Assembly: GCF_029873635.1 (NCBI RefSeq) | Contig: NC_080421.1 | Span: 744,001-808,000 of the forward strand | DNA from: Malania oleifera | Taxonomy: Eukaryota > Streptophyta > Magnoliopsida > Santalales > Ximeniaceae | Direction of reading: 5' to 3' | DNA: 64,000 nucleotides | Part shown: positions 47,916 through 59,613 of the stretch, piece after piece | Position numbering within the stretch: the first letter of the stretch is position 1 | How the letters are laid out: the number at the start of each line of letters is the position of its first letter | Made by a program: the position numbers and the translations under genes | Notes under the pieces: generated by a model | What the model was told of the DNA's origin: nothing | The model's input: only the letters and a program-made list of their open reading frames with translations | Databases searched by the model: none

Positions 47916-48766
47916 TCTTTCACACAAATTCATTTCCAGTTTAAAATTCTACTTTGATTCTTTGCTTGGGTCTTTTATAAAACAAGTTTTCCATGATTTT
48001 AAACACATTTCTAAGCCCATGTAAGTACTCTAATGATGTATATGAAATGCATGAATCCTAAAATCATTCTAAGTTGTATTGAGCCTCAAGATAAATCATA
48101 CAAAAATGTAGGTACATGAGTTCTAAATACCCATTCCCAAGACATTCTTGAACTTTTCTGCTTGCATCTTGATTTTCATACTCTTTGAGTTCCATGGTAC
48201 TTTCTAATATGTATCAGCTTTTCCTTATAGCGTCCATGACCCATTATCTTTCCATGCATGCTCAGTGTAAGTCCTGTTCACAAACTTAATGCACATATCA
48301 AATATTAAGTGATTTGTCATTATCAAAAACCGGATTGGACTCATAGAGTCAACAATCTCCCCCTTTTTGATGATGACAAATGCACGAGCAAAAATATATA
48401 ATGGGTTATGCCTAACAAGGCTCCCCCTCAATTAATGCATCAAATGACAATATGCTCATATTCATATACACGATATTTACCTCGAATCCAAATGAGATAT
48501 GAAATATGCTCATGATAAATGTGATATTATTATTTGAATCCATTTTATTATTTTTGCTTCCAAATTCTCTCCCCCTTTGGACATCAACAAAAAGGTGTAT
48601 AATAACTAAATCAAAAGTAAACATACCCTTATGTTCTTCTCCCCTTAGAAATTTTACGATTTTGAAATGTGTCCAATTGTTGATACCAAATACTGAGTAA
48701 TGCAAGTACCAAGTGATGAGTATTAAGTGATGTTGCTCCCCCTTAATTATATCATCTAACAAGATT

Positions 48767-50240
48767 CTAAGCAACCTCTCGACTATGCATGAGACCTAAT
48801 TCAAGTCTAATTTGTATAAATCTATCCTCCGCAAGTGGTTTCGTGAATATATCAACCCATTGTTCATCCGTGCATACAAACTCTAGTCTTACATCCCCTT
48901 TTTGTATATGGTCACGAAGAAAGTGATGTCGTATTTCTATGTGCTTAGTTTGTGAATGTAATATGGGATTCTTTGAGATATTTATTGCACTTTTGTTATC
49001 GCATCTTATAGGGATTGTTTCATAATTTAATCCAAAATCCTTTAGTTGTTGCTTCATGTAAAGCGTTTGAGCACAACAACTACTAGCCGCTATGTATTCA
49101 GTCTCAGCTGTGGAAAGTGCAACTGAATTTTGCTTCTTGGAAAACCAAGAGACCAAGGAATATCCTAAGAAATGACAAGTACCGTTAGTGCTCTTTCTAT
49201 CCACTTTGCTACCCGCAAAATTAGCACCTGAATAACTAAGAATTTCAAAGGATGTGTACTTAGGATACCATAACCCAATGTCCACAGTTCCTAGCAAATA
49301 TCTAAGTATCCATTTAACAGCTAGCAAATGAGACTCTTTTGGAGCAGACTGAAATCTTGCGCACAAATATACGCTAAACATTATATCTGGTTTACTGGCA
49401 GTCAGGTATAACAAGCTACCTATCATTCCACGATATAGCTTGACATCTACTAGTATACCTTGTTCATCTTTATCTAATTTCAATGAAGGGCTCATAGGTG
49501 TACCTAGTATTTTTCCATCTTCCATATTAAATTTTTTAAGTAAATCTCTAATATACTTTGATTGATTTAAGAATATTCCATGATTTGCTTGTTTGATCTG
49601 AAGTCCTAGGAAGAAGTTTAGTTCACCCATCATGCTCATCTCAAATTCATTTTGCATGGAATTGGCAAATTCATTACACAATTCTTTATCTGTACTGCCA
49701 AATATGATGTCATCTACATATACTTACACTAGGAGAATATCATCTTTCTTAGACTTTATGAACAAGGTTGTATATATTTTTCCTCTTATAAATCCATTTT
49801 CTTAAAAAAAACCACTTAGCCTTTCATACCAAGCTCTAGGAGCTTGCTTTAAACCATACAAGACTTTCGTCAGTCTATACACATGATTTGGATTCTTATG
49901 ATTTTCAAATCCTAGGGGTTGTTCTACATACACTTCTTCATTTATGTAGCCATTTAAAAATATGCTTTTGATGTCCATTTGATATAACTTGAAATCTTTA
50001 AAAGCTGCATATGCTAATAACATTCATATGACTTCCATCCTAGCTATAGGGGAAAATGTTTCTTCAAAATCTATACCTTCTTCTTGATTATGTCCCTAAG
50101 CTACTAATCTAGCCTTATTTCTCACAACTACTCCATGTTCATCTTTCTTATTCTTATATATCCATTTGGTCCCTATGATTGACTTATCCTCTGGTCTGGG
50201 AACTAAAGTCCACACTTTGTTTCTTTCAAACTGATTTAAT
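48767..50240 (-). pseudogene. Element E copia reverse transcriptase and RNase H
   Basis: Reading leftwards: RPEDKSIIGTKWIYKNKKDE, then (in 50023-49802) YQMDIKSIFLNGYINEEVYV and YGLKQAPRAWYERL. The catalytic box YVDDIIFGS follows near 49720, and a 304-codon frame (49681-48767) covers the RT end and RNase H. That frame has NFFLGLQIKQ, KSTNGTCHFLG, LSTAETEYIAASSC and TKHIEIRHHFLRDHI. A few stops and a frameshift interrupt the first part. Integrase and gag are absent. The RNase H frame is unusually intact. Confidence 0.9.
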
Positions 50241-51640
50241 GGTAGGTTAGCTGACTGTTGTCATGTATTACCCCCACATGACTGGGTTGTGTGGCCCGAA
50301 GGCGGGACCTGACAATGGTTGGCCGACCATTGCTAAGTCAAAAATATAGTATGTAAGTCTGATGGGTCTGCCTGACCTGATTCGTACACTAGGGGCGATC
50401 ACACACTTCTTAAAAACCATATTGACCATCTAATCTCACACCACTCCGTACAGCGGCGTTAACATAGATATCATGATCATGAAGACCATGGAGACATAGC
50501 AACACTCCATGCAAGTGTTAGCCTAGACCAAGCCAACTAGGTTATGATATCATATAACATATACTGAAACTGTGATATATGGATATATCATATAATTAAT
50601 TATCAAATCAATCATGTCATTTTGCATATATATGTATATTATGAAAATCATCGGCCCGTACGTCGGTATTTCACATTTTATCATAGCTCAGCCTGTACGC
50701 CGGAAAATCATAGCACAACTCATACGCTGGAAAATCACATCCATAGCTCGGCTCGTATGCCGAAAAATCATATCATAGCACAGCCCGTATGCTGGCAAAT
50801 CACATCCATAGCTCGGCCCGTACGTTAGAAAATCATATACATAGCTCAGCCCGTACGCTGGCAAATCATACACATAGCTCGGCGCGTACGCCGACAAATA
50901 TATATAAAAATCTCGTCCCGTACGTCGATTTTCCATTATATAAATCTGTATCATAATCACATTTTCAGAAAACAGTATTTCAAAACAATTTCTACTTATG
51001 CCACATTAACAGGTTTTTCGCATATTCAACATACCAATATTTTCATCAGTATTTTCTCAAATATAAATCATATATAAATATATTTATTTTCCCTGAAACC
51101 AAATGCTATAACAGTATACATATTTTTCATCAAATACTAGCTTAGTTTATCCCCTTACTTGATTACTGAAAAGCCCCTAAGAAAATCTGCCCAACTCCCG
51201 CAGGGTTCCCAACTCAACACCCTAGAAACAACATTTTTTAGAATTAAAGTTCAGTATTTCTACGCGTATAACACTTTCTACAACTGTCAAAACTCTAAAT
51301 ATTGATTAGAACGTAGTGGCTTCAGATTGTCGACCCGACGTAAATTTAGTCCGAAATCGACGAAAGAAAGAGAGAGAACCGAAGGGGAGAGAGAGAGAGG
51401 AGAGAGATTTCTTAATTGGAAAGTAAAAATTCAGATTTTTTGATATTTATAGAACTAGATTCGTTGACGAGTCATGTCATTCGTCGACGAATCCTTTAAT
51501 AATTTCGTCAACAAAATTAAGTCGGCTCAGAATCTCTCTCTGTATTTCTTCGTCGACGAAGTCGACTTTCTCCTTCTGTTACTGTCTCCATTTCCCTTCC
51601 TCTTTATTATTTAAATCCCATTATTATTCGGGTCATTACA
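50241..51640 (-). repeat. Element F 3' LTR, first part
   Basis: Minus-strand start TGTAATGACCCG at 51640, preceded by the purine tract ggagggaaaaa. TATA (rc ctataaatatc) is near 51446-51456, palindrome sites at 51465-51570, minisatellite at about 50648-50935 and the hairpin at 50260-50283. It breaks at 50240/50241 against copia E; the last part of the LTR is 44132-44501. Confidence 0.85.
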
Positions 51641-51879
51641 TTTTTCCCTCCTTATAAAATTTCATCCTCGAAATTTACTATTCACGTAACTCGTCATCCC
51701 TTAATAAGAAAAGGGTCTACTTATTTTATTACTTAACCTCACTTATGGCGGAGGAATACCGTGCTTACATTCCGAGTCTTGGGAGATTACATATACAAAA
51801 AAAAAATTCTCCCAAAACTAAAATGCTACACTAATTAAACCATTACATATACCTGCAAAAGAAATATAACTTAACTACT

Positions 51880-53965
51880 TAAGTTTCTTGAAATAGTTGT
51901 GGGTACTTATGTTTCATCTGCTCCTCGGACTCCTAAGAAACCTCTTCTATCGCATAATTCCTCCACAAAACTTTTACCTGAGGAATCTTCTTGTTATGTA
52001 GCTCTTGTACTTTCCTATCCAGAATCTGTACTGGTATCTCCTCATACACAAGTGAATCACTAAGTTCTAATTTATCATAACTGATGATATGAGAAGAATC
52101 TGAGACGTATTTCCTCAATATAGGAATATGGAATACATCGTGGATCCTGGACAACACAAGTGGTAAAGCTAGCCTGTAGGCTACCGATCCCACTCTATCT
52201 AGAATCTCAAATAGACCGATAAACCTAGGACTAAGTTTATCCTTCTTCCCAAATCGCATAACCCCTTTCATCGGAGCTATCTTCAAAAACACTTTATTAC
52301 CCACATCAAATTCTAGATTCTTGAGGCGATTATCAGCATAACTTTTCTGTTGGCTCTGAGCTGCACTAATCTTGTCCCTAATAAGCCGAACCTTATCTAT
52401 GCTTGCTGCACAAGCTCTGGCCCCACTACTCGCTGTTCACCCACTTCATCCCAAAACAAAGGAGATCGACATCTTCTACCATATAAAGCCTCAAACAGTG
52501 CCATGCCAATACTGGACTGATAACTATTATTATACGCGAACTCTACCAGTGGCATGAACTGAGTCCAACTACCCCCAAAATCTAATACGCACGCACAGAG
52601 CATATCCTCTAATGTCTGTATCGTCCTCTCAATCTGCCCATCTGACTGCGGATGGAATGCCGTGCTAAATGATAATTGAGACCCTAGAGTTCCTGCAAGC
52701 TCCTCCAAAAACGTGATGTAAAACATGGGTCTTGATCTGACACAATCGATACTGGCACCCCATGAGAACGAACTATCTCCTAAATGTAGATCTTTGCTAA
52801 ACGGTTGAGGGGATAGCCGATCTTGATAGGTATAAAGTGAACGGTCTTCGTCAAACGGTCAACAATCACCCAGATGGCATTCTGACCATGTAATTCCATC
52901 GGCAGTCCTGACACGAAGTCCATAGATATATGATCCCACTTCCACTCTGGGATAAATAACTGCAACTGCCTTGCTGGCCTCTGGTACTCAGCCTTTACCT
53001 ACAGGCACGTCAAACATTGGGCTACATACTCGACAATCTTTCTCTTCATTCCACTCCACCAGTACGACTCCCGTATATCTCTGTACATCTTCGTACTATC
53101 GATATGAACTGTATACAAAGATCAGTGAGCTTCCTCTAAAATAGTCTTCCTGATCTTAGTATCAGCATGAACGCATAATTTGGAACGGAACCGCAAAGCT
53201 CCGTCACCTATACTAATTCTGAGTCTTCTTTCTAAGCGACTTTAATTCTCTTCTGTAGAGTAGGATGTACTACTAGGCTGGCAATACACACTGGAGAATC
53301 ACTCTCTACCAACTGTATACCGAGTCTCTCCAGATCCATCATGATCGAATACTAGATCTCCATAGCCACCAACACTGGTTCCCTGGATTTCCTGCTTAAC
53401 GCATCAGCTACCACGTTTGCTTTCCCTAGGTGATAACTGATGGTACAATCAAAATCCTTAATCAGCTCCAACCACCTTCTCTGCCTCATATTTAGTTCCT
53501 TCTGTATGAAGAAATACTTTAACCTCTTGTGGTCGGAGAAAATCTCACACTGCTCACCGTACAAATAATGCCTCCAAATTTTCAATGCGTATACCACTAC
53601 AGCGAATTCAAGATCATGTGTGGGTAGTTCTTTTCATACTCTTTTAACTGTCTGGACGCATATGCCACTACCTTGCCATGTTGCATTAATACACAGCCAA
53701 ATCCCTTCAAGGACGCATCATTGTAAATGACATACCCCACACCCCCTGATGGGATAACCAATACTAGTGTTGTGACTAATCTTTGCTTCAGTTCTTGAAA
53801 ACTCTACTCACAGCTATCATCCCACTCAAATATGACATTCTTCCTCGTTAGTCATGTTAAAGGTCTTGACAAAGCTGAGAATCCCTCAACAAAACAACGG
53901 TAATAGCCAGCTAATCCCAAGAAACTCTTGATCTCTTGGACATTTCTTGGTCTAGCCCAATTCAT
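51880..53965 (-). pseudogene. Element F pol remnant: RT end, RNase H and integrase
   Basis: From 53965 leftwards comes the RT thumb ([16 protein letters not shown]), then RNase H ([47 protein letters not shown]). Integrase follows (LTCL-type zinc region with stops, MELHGQNAIWVIVDRLTKTV, FHPQSDGQIERTIQTLEDML). The tail is LSRIHDVFHIPILRKYVSDS, then ILDRKVQELHNKKIPQVKVL. Multiple stops and frameshifts are present. The reading is cut at 53966 by the truncated 5' LTR. Confidence 0.85.
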
Positions 53966-54659
53966 TACATATTTTTCATCAAATACTAGCTTAGTTTATC
54001 CCCTTACCTGATTCCTGAAAAGCCCCTAAGAAAATCTGCCCCGCTCCCGCAGGGTTCCCAACTCAACACCCTAGAAACAACATTTCTCAGAATTAAAGTT
54101 CAGTATTTCTATGCGTATAACACTTTTTACAACTATCAAAACTCCAAATATTGAGTAGAAAGCCTTACCCTGGATTTGGGATGGTTTCCAACTTGCTTTC
54201 ACCAACAATCCGCTCTAGCAGATTTGGAGAGAACTTCCCCAGGAGCGTCATGGTCGCTTTAGACTGTCGATCCGGTGTAAATTTAGCCCGAAATCGACGA
54301 AAAAGAGAGAGAGAACCGAAGGGGAGAGATAGAGGAGAGATATTTCTTAATTGGAAAGTAAAAATTCGGATTTTTTGATATTTATAGAACTAGATTCATC
54401 GACGAACCACGTCATTCGTTGACGAATCCTTTAATAATTTCGTCGACGAAATTCAGTCCTCATCGACGAAATTCAGTCGGCTCAGAACCTCTCTCGGTAT
54501 TTCTTCATCAACAAAATTCAATCTTCGTCGATGAAGCCCTGATGATTCCCCTCGGTTATTCCTTCCAAAGTGCAATGTCGTCGACTTCCTCTTTCTGTTA
54601 CTGTCTCCATTTCCCTTCCTCTTTATTTTTTAAATCCCATTATTTTTCGTGTCGTTACA
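53966..54659 (-). repeat. Element F 5' LTR, truncated
   Basis: Starts TGTAACGACACG at 54659 and holds palindrome sites (54395-54590), a TATA (about 54375-54385) and a CT run. It stops in mid-LTR at 53966 (plus-strand catatttttcatcaaatact, matching the 3' LTR near 51119). It joins pol directly, so the junction marks a deletion of several kb. Confidence 0.85.
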
Positions 54660-54664
54660 CTCCT

Positions 54665-55560
54665 CTCCTTGCTCGACGCTCTCCGAAGTGTCTCTTTCCA
54701 CATGTCTGACATAAAGGGTAGGTCTGCACTCCCTAAACCCCACAGCCCCTAGTCCCCTGCCTCTGTCCTCTGCCATAATTTCCTCTCCTCCATTGGCCTC
54801 GACTAGATCCCTACTGAAAGCTCGAAGGCGTGGACCTTTTCTTCTGTCTCTGCTCCTCTGCACCCATCCGATCATCGGCCTTAGCCACAGCTGCTCTATC
54901 TACCAACTCAGCAAAGTCCTACATTTTCAACACTCCTACCTATTTATAAATTTCTCGCCTCAGACCTTTTTTAAACTATCTCACTTTCTTTGCCTCATCA
55001 GGTATGATGTACGGGGGGAGGCAGGACAATTTTATGAACCTCGCCACATACTTCTGGACTTTCTGCTGTCCCTACTTCAAATTCAGGAACTCCTCCACCT
55101 TGGCCTCCCTGATAGTGGCCAAAAAGTATCTATCGAAGAACAAATCTTTAAATTGGCACCAAGTTATAGCTATAGGCAGTGCTCTCTGTTCCTCCAATAG
55201 TTTCACTGTAGTCCACCACCATTCAGCCTCCCATGTTAGTTTATAGGTAGTGAATAAGACCCTCTATTCTTCAGTGCACAGCAGTACCACCAATTCTTTC
55301 TCTATTTCTTGTATCCAGTTTTCAGTGACTGCAGGATCTGCTCCTCCTAAAAATCCCAGAGGATTCATCTTGGTGAATTTCTCTATCGTGTACCTGTGGC
55401 TTGCAGACGGGTCTCCCTACTCTCTGAAGCTCCGTGCAATCTTAGCCATGAATTGTTGAGCCACACTGCCTAATACTGCATCTGAATCAGCTCCGTTTGC
55501 ACTTGAGGGCCCTGCACCCTCACTACCATTGGCATGAGCACTGCCACTACCTAGGTCCAT
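54665..55560 (-). pseudogene. Element G gag (first half)
   Basis: From the ATG at 55560: [20 protein letters not shown], capsid-like ENWIQEIEKELVVLLCTEE, QFKDLFFDRYF and the basic EEQRQKKRSTPSSFQ. The start of the zinc knuckle (YPLCQTCGKRHFGERRARR) then ends at 54665, where element F inserted. Stops, mostly TAG or TAA at former Gln codons, interrupt it. The second half is at 43578-44126. Confidence 0.85.
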
Positions 55561-55877
55561 CCTGAAAATACAATAAACATAGCTTAGGGACTCCATCCTT
55601 ATAACTTACATATCTAACCAAAACTCATATTCTCCCTTTATCTTGATATCCTTGTCTTAATTCAAAATTCAGTCCTATACTTCAGAAACGCAACCCGACA
55701 ATAGTTTACTTTGGCTTTCTTAAAATCGTCATCCCAAGAAGGACACAAAAACCACCACGGAAGTCCTATCTCTAAACTGTAGAATAAAACCTCAAATATT
55801 TTTTCCTATGCTCCAATATTATTTCTGCTGCACTCTAGAGTCTACAAAACCTAACAATCTAGGCTTTGATACCAAAC

Positions 55878-55879
55878 TG

Positions 55880-55919
<40 letters not shown>

Positions 55920-57664
55920 CCACATAATAACATACATAATAAATCTGTTAAACAATCATCGTCATAATCAACCTGGACCTACGGGTACCAGGGATATATC
56001 TGTCATAAAACTCTGATACCTAAGCAACGAGAAACATAAAATCATACACACGCCATAAATACCAGAAGCCATATGAGAGTTCTATTAAAACTGTCATATA
56101 CATATACATACAGTCATCCACAAAAGACCAAAAAGTGCTCCTAGGGTTCCAACCCCAAAGTCCATCTAACCCTAGCTCAATCCACTTACCCTACAGATAG
56201 GGTAGTCCAATCCTCTTCTACTGCCGTGGGGTTCTATCCGCCCTCCTACCTGGATTTCCTGAAATATTTGTAATGTTGGGGTGAGACACCTCTCAGTAAG
56301 GGAGACGAATTATTATCAGTGTGTGGTAACATGAGCATTTTTCGTGATATACATATAAACAGTACATAATTTGTAACTCGTATAACAGTTGTATTATATT
56401 TGAATATATCATGGTTTATCATAACATAGCGTATCGTACTAAATTTTTGTACTGAGAAATCATCTTATATAATCATATCATACTTGAATTATTACTCAGG
56501 ATAGATAGTTAGTTAGCTATCGTCATGTCTTACCCCCAGGGGAACTACGACACTCCCATGAAGCCACATCGATTGTCATCTCCCACACTTTACATAAGAT
56601 GTGTGGTAGCACTAACATATTCATAATCATAGACATATAGCTACGGTACCATGCTTCGTGAAACTAAACTAAACTATCTGGGTTCTGATAATATATAATA
56701 CATTTCATGATATTAAAACATAGCATTTTCATATTTCAGGGTAAAACATGACATGATATTATTTCTTGAATCTTGACATAACTTGCATATTCATGGAATT
56801 TACACCGGCTTAAATGTCGTAACTTATAAATCACAGCATTTACGCTGGCTTATCATAACATACTTGTTCATAAAATTCTTGCATATCGTAACTTATAAAT
56901 CACAGCATTTATGCTGGCTTATCATAACATACTCATTCATGAAATTCTTGCATATCGTAACTTGTAAATCAAGACATTTACGCCGGCTTATCATAACATA
57001 CTTGTACATGAAATTCTTGCACTATTCAACATAATATTCATAAAACCATAGCTCCTGTACTATTTCTATGGTTCTCCTGAAAACGACTATAACATGCTTA
57101 TCTTGGGGAAATCATAATATTTCAATATAACATAGTTTTATGGAAATATTATACTCATACCACACAAATGTACATAGCCTTATAAACTCATAATTTATTC
57201 TAAAATCATATTTCTATATAAAATGTGTTAAAATCATTTCCCTGTTCAACAACATTATTTCCCAACATAATTATATATCATACATATTTTTCTAAAAATA
57301 AATGTTGTATAATAATATTCCAAATTTAATTTATCCGCTTACTTGACTAACTATGAAGCCCACAAAATATTCCAAATTTACACCCATGTGTTCCCCAGCT
57401 CAACACCCTGAAATTGTATTTTTCCGAACCAAACTTCAGTATAATACTATATAAAGCATTTTCCTTAGTCCAACAACACCAAATAACTTATAAAGCCTAA
57501 AATAACTAACTTACCCAGATTTTGTGATTGTGCCCAAGTAGGCCTAACCAATGAACTATTCCAGCAGACTTGAAGAGAATCTTCTCAAGAGTAGCATGAC
57601 GGCTTCTGATCGTCGAACCGGTGAAGAATGGAGTCAGAATCGAAGAGAGAAGGTGAGAGAGATG

Positions 57665-57726
<62 letters not shown>

Positions 57727-58053
57727 TCCTAAAAATTTTCTCACAGAAAATCTGGAGTTGACATATTTATAAAATTCAGATTCTTCGAAAAGACACGTCA
57801 CTTATTCGACGAGTCCGTGAAGAGAGTTCATCAACAAATACTTACTCCTTGTCGATGAGTTTTAGGCCCTAAAAACATCCCTCTCGGTAATTTCTCATTG
57901 ACGAGACACACATCTTCGTCGATTAGTCTAAGCGGGCGACTCGTCGACGAGCACTCTGCACTCATCGATGAGACCCTGCCGAAACCCTTTTTAAAATTCC
58001 TTTTCTCTCCTTTCTTTTATTATTTAATTACCATAATCCTTTGGGTCTCTAAA
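55878..58053 (-). repeat. Element G 5' LTR
   Basis: On the minus strand it starts at 58053 with TTTAGAGACCC, a decayed TGTAACGACCC. It ends ATTACA at 55878, next to a primer-binding-like tttggtatcaaagcc. Length is about 2176 bp. Palindrome sites (57783-57990) sit before a TATA (rc ttataaatat, about 57764-57773), a long (GA)n run (57668-57719) and a minisatellite of the form gtaacttataaatcacagcat (56800-57010). A (TA)n run lies at 55884-55918. Confidence 0.85.
57668..57719. repeat. (GA)n microsatellite in element G LTR
   Basis: About 25 GA units. A CT/GA run stands at the same place, just downstream of the TATA box, in most of the Tekay-like LTRs of this window. Confidence 0.95.
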
Positions 58054-58575
58054 TCTCAGCCTCGAGCAGGAGCTTCCCCATCCTCTCCCATATTTGCCAT
58101 CGAACCTATCTCGCAGCTTCGAAGCCCCTCCTTGCAAGGCGAACAAGAAACCCTAGCCTCCTCTTTCGCCAAAGAGCTACTCGTCGCCTACTGCTTGTCG
58201 TAGCCATAGCTGGTTGCCCCGTGCAACCCAACCCTCTCTCTTGCTCGCATCCCGTATCTCCAGCTTCCTCTAGCTGTGCGCGATTCGCCAGACACTGGCC
58301 GCAACCATAGCCGGTCGCCTATCTCACCGCCTACCGGATCTCCATGAAATTGAATTCCTTAATCAAGTATGTCTCTTTTCAACCATCGTCTAGGATTTCG
58401 CTGAAGTTAGGCACCTACAAAGGCAGCGCTTACCGGCCCTCTGGTGGATCCTCTACTACTGGGGCCTCTTTTAAAAGGTGCTTCAGGACTTTTGTCGTAT
58501 GCCTATATAGTATCACGTTCTCATGTTGTTAACCCGTCGTCTTCCTCTTTCAAACTAGCCATGAGATATCTTGTT
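58054..58575. other. C-rich unassigned segment between two LTRs
   Basis: This 522-bp stretch is bounded by the start of the G LTR and the start of the H LTR. It is much less AT-rich than its surroundings and Cys/Ser/Arg-rich in translation. A 62-codon frame (58344-58532) reads MKLNSLIKYVSFQPSSRIS... without a motif I recognise. It may be a captured gene piece or old single-copy sequence. Confidence 0.4.
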
Positions 58576-58720
58576 TGTAGTGATCCTAAAATAATAATAA
58601 TAATTATTATTATTAAGATTAATTAATTAATATTATTAAATTAATTAATAAAAGAAAAAAACTAATTGGAATGAAGATATATATATATATATATATATAA
58701 GATTAATATAATATAAGTTT

Positions 58721-58756
<36 letters not shown>

Positions 58757-59555
58757 AGTTTAATATAAAATATATATGCTAAAGGTTATATATATATATA
58801 TATATATAAACAATATAAGTTTAAAAAAAAAAAGAAGAAAGATCTGAAGGATCTTTTCCTTCAGGAAATGTTATTTCCTGTAGAGAAGTTGCAACCCCCT
58901 CCCCTAGACGTTTCTTTCTCACTTTTCTTCTCTCTCTTCATTCTCTCTCCCACTCTCTTCAATTTCTCGACAAATATTCGGCCGATCGAAAGATAGAAGG
59001 TATCGTTGGGTTCCTAACTCCTCCACCGACATTTCTACTAGAGTGAATTTGTCATAGGAGTAGTGTAGGAACCATTCCTGGGGTAAGGTAATATTTCCCT
59101 ATTTTCTCAATTTCTCCTTAGATCTTTAGTTAAATCGACGATTTGGCACCACCACAGGGTCCTAGTTGCGATTGTCATCATTTTGGCTGGAGTAAATTTT
59201 CAATTTGGGTTTCCTAGGCACCATTCCAAAGCGAGACTGAGATTTTAGGGAATTAAGTAAATTAGTTATATTTGAGAGTATAATTATTTATTTGGAATTT
59301 ATGGGCTTAGGTAATATTAAAATAGTATTTTATTTAGGATTGATTTAATGGAATTAGGATTTTTGATTTAGGGTCCGGGTGAGCGCCACAAGCATTAGTT
59401 TGGGATCCCTGTTGGCGTAGTTCAAGAAACCAGGTAAGGGAATAAATTAATTCAAAATTTTCATGGAAATACTTATTATTCTACAACATTTTATTTCAGA
59501 AATTATGTATGATATAGAATTATGTTTGGAAAAATTACTACTGTTTATAGGGAAT

Positions 59556-59613
<58 letters not shown>

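Larger units (their letters stand above)
44502..50240 (-). mobile_element. Element E: truncated SIRE-like copia in the F 3' LTR
   Basis: Minus-strand order is late RT (from 50240), RNase H, purine tract aaaaagggggagat (about 48368-48355), then a 3' LTR from TGTTGACTC at 48354 to ATCAACA at 44502. That LTR is about 2150 bp without its own nested solo LTR. The element is truncated at the start of RT, and its 5' LTR, gag and integrase are missing. About 250 bp of the surrounding F LTR are also missing at the 50240/50241 junction. No target duplication remains, so a deletion removed the 5' half together with host sequence. Several purine tracts after the pol end (48735-48745, 48561-48575) suit the SIRE/Maximus group. 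Confidence 0.85.
44132..54659 (-). mobile_element. Element F: Tekay-like gypsy element inside G
   Basis: Both ends are intact: TGTAACG at 54659 and GTCACA at 44132 on the minus strand. Both touch a perfect TSD, ctcct (44127-44131 and 54660-54664). The site is inside the gag zinc knuckle of G. From 54659 leftwards there are 694 bp of the 5' LTR. The reading then jumps directly into late RT (53965), followed by RNase H, integrase and the 3' LTR (51640 to 44132). The 3' LTR is interrupted by copia element E. The rest of the 5' LTR, gag, protease and most RT are deleted. Confidence 0.88.

Noticed and set aside
47782-48024. 80-codon frame in the copia LTR as a gene
   Set aside because: It reads through the palindrome array and has no independent support.
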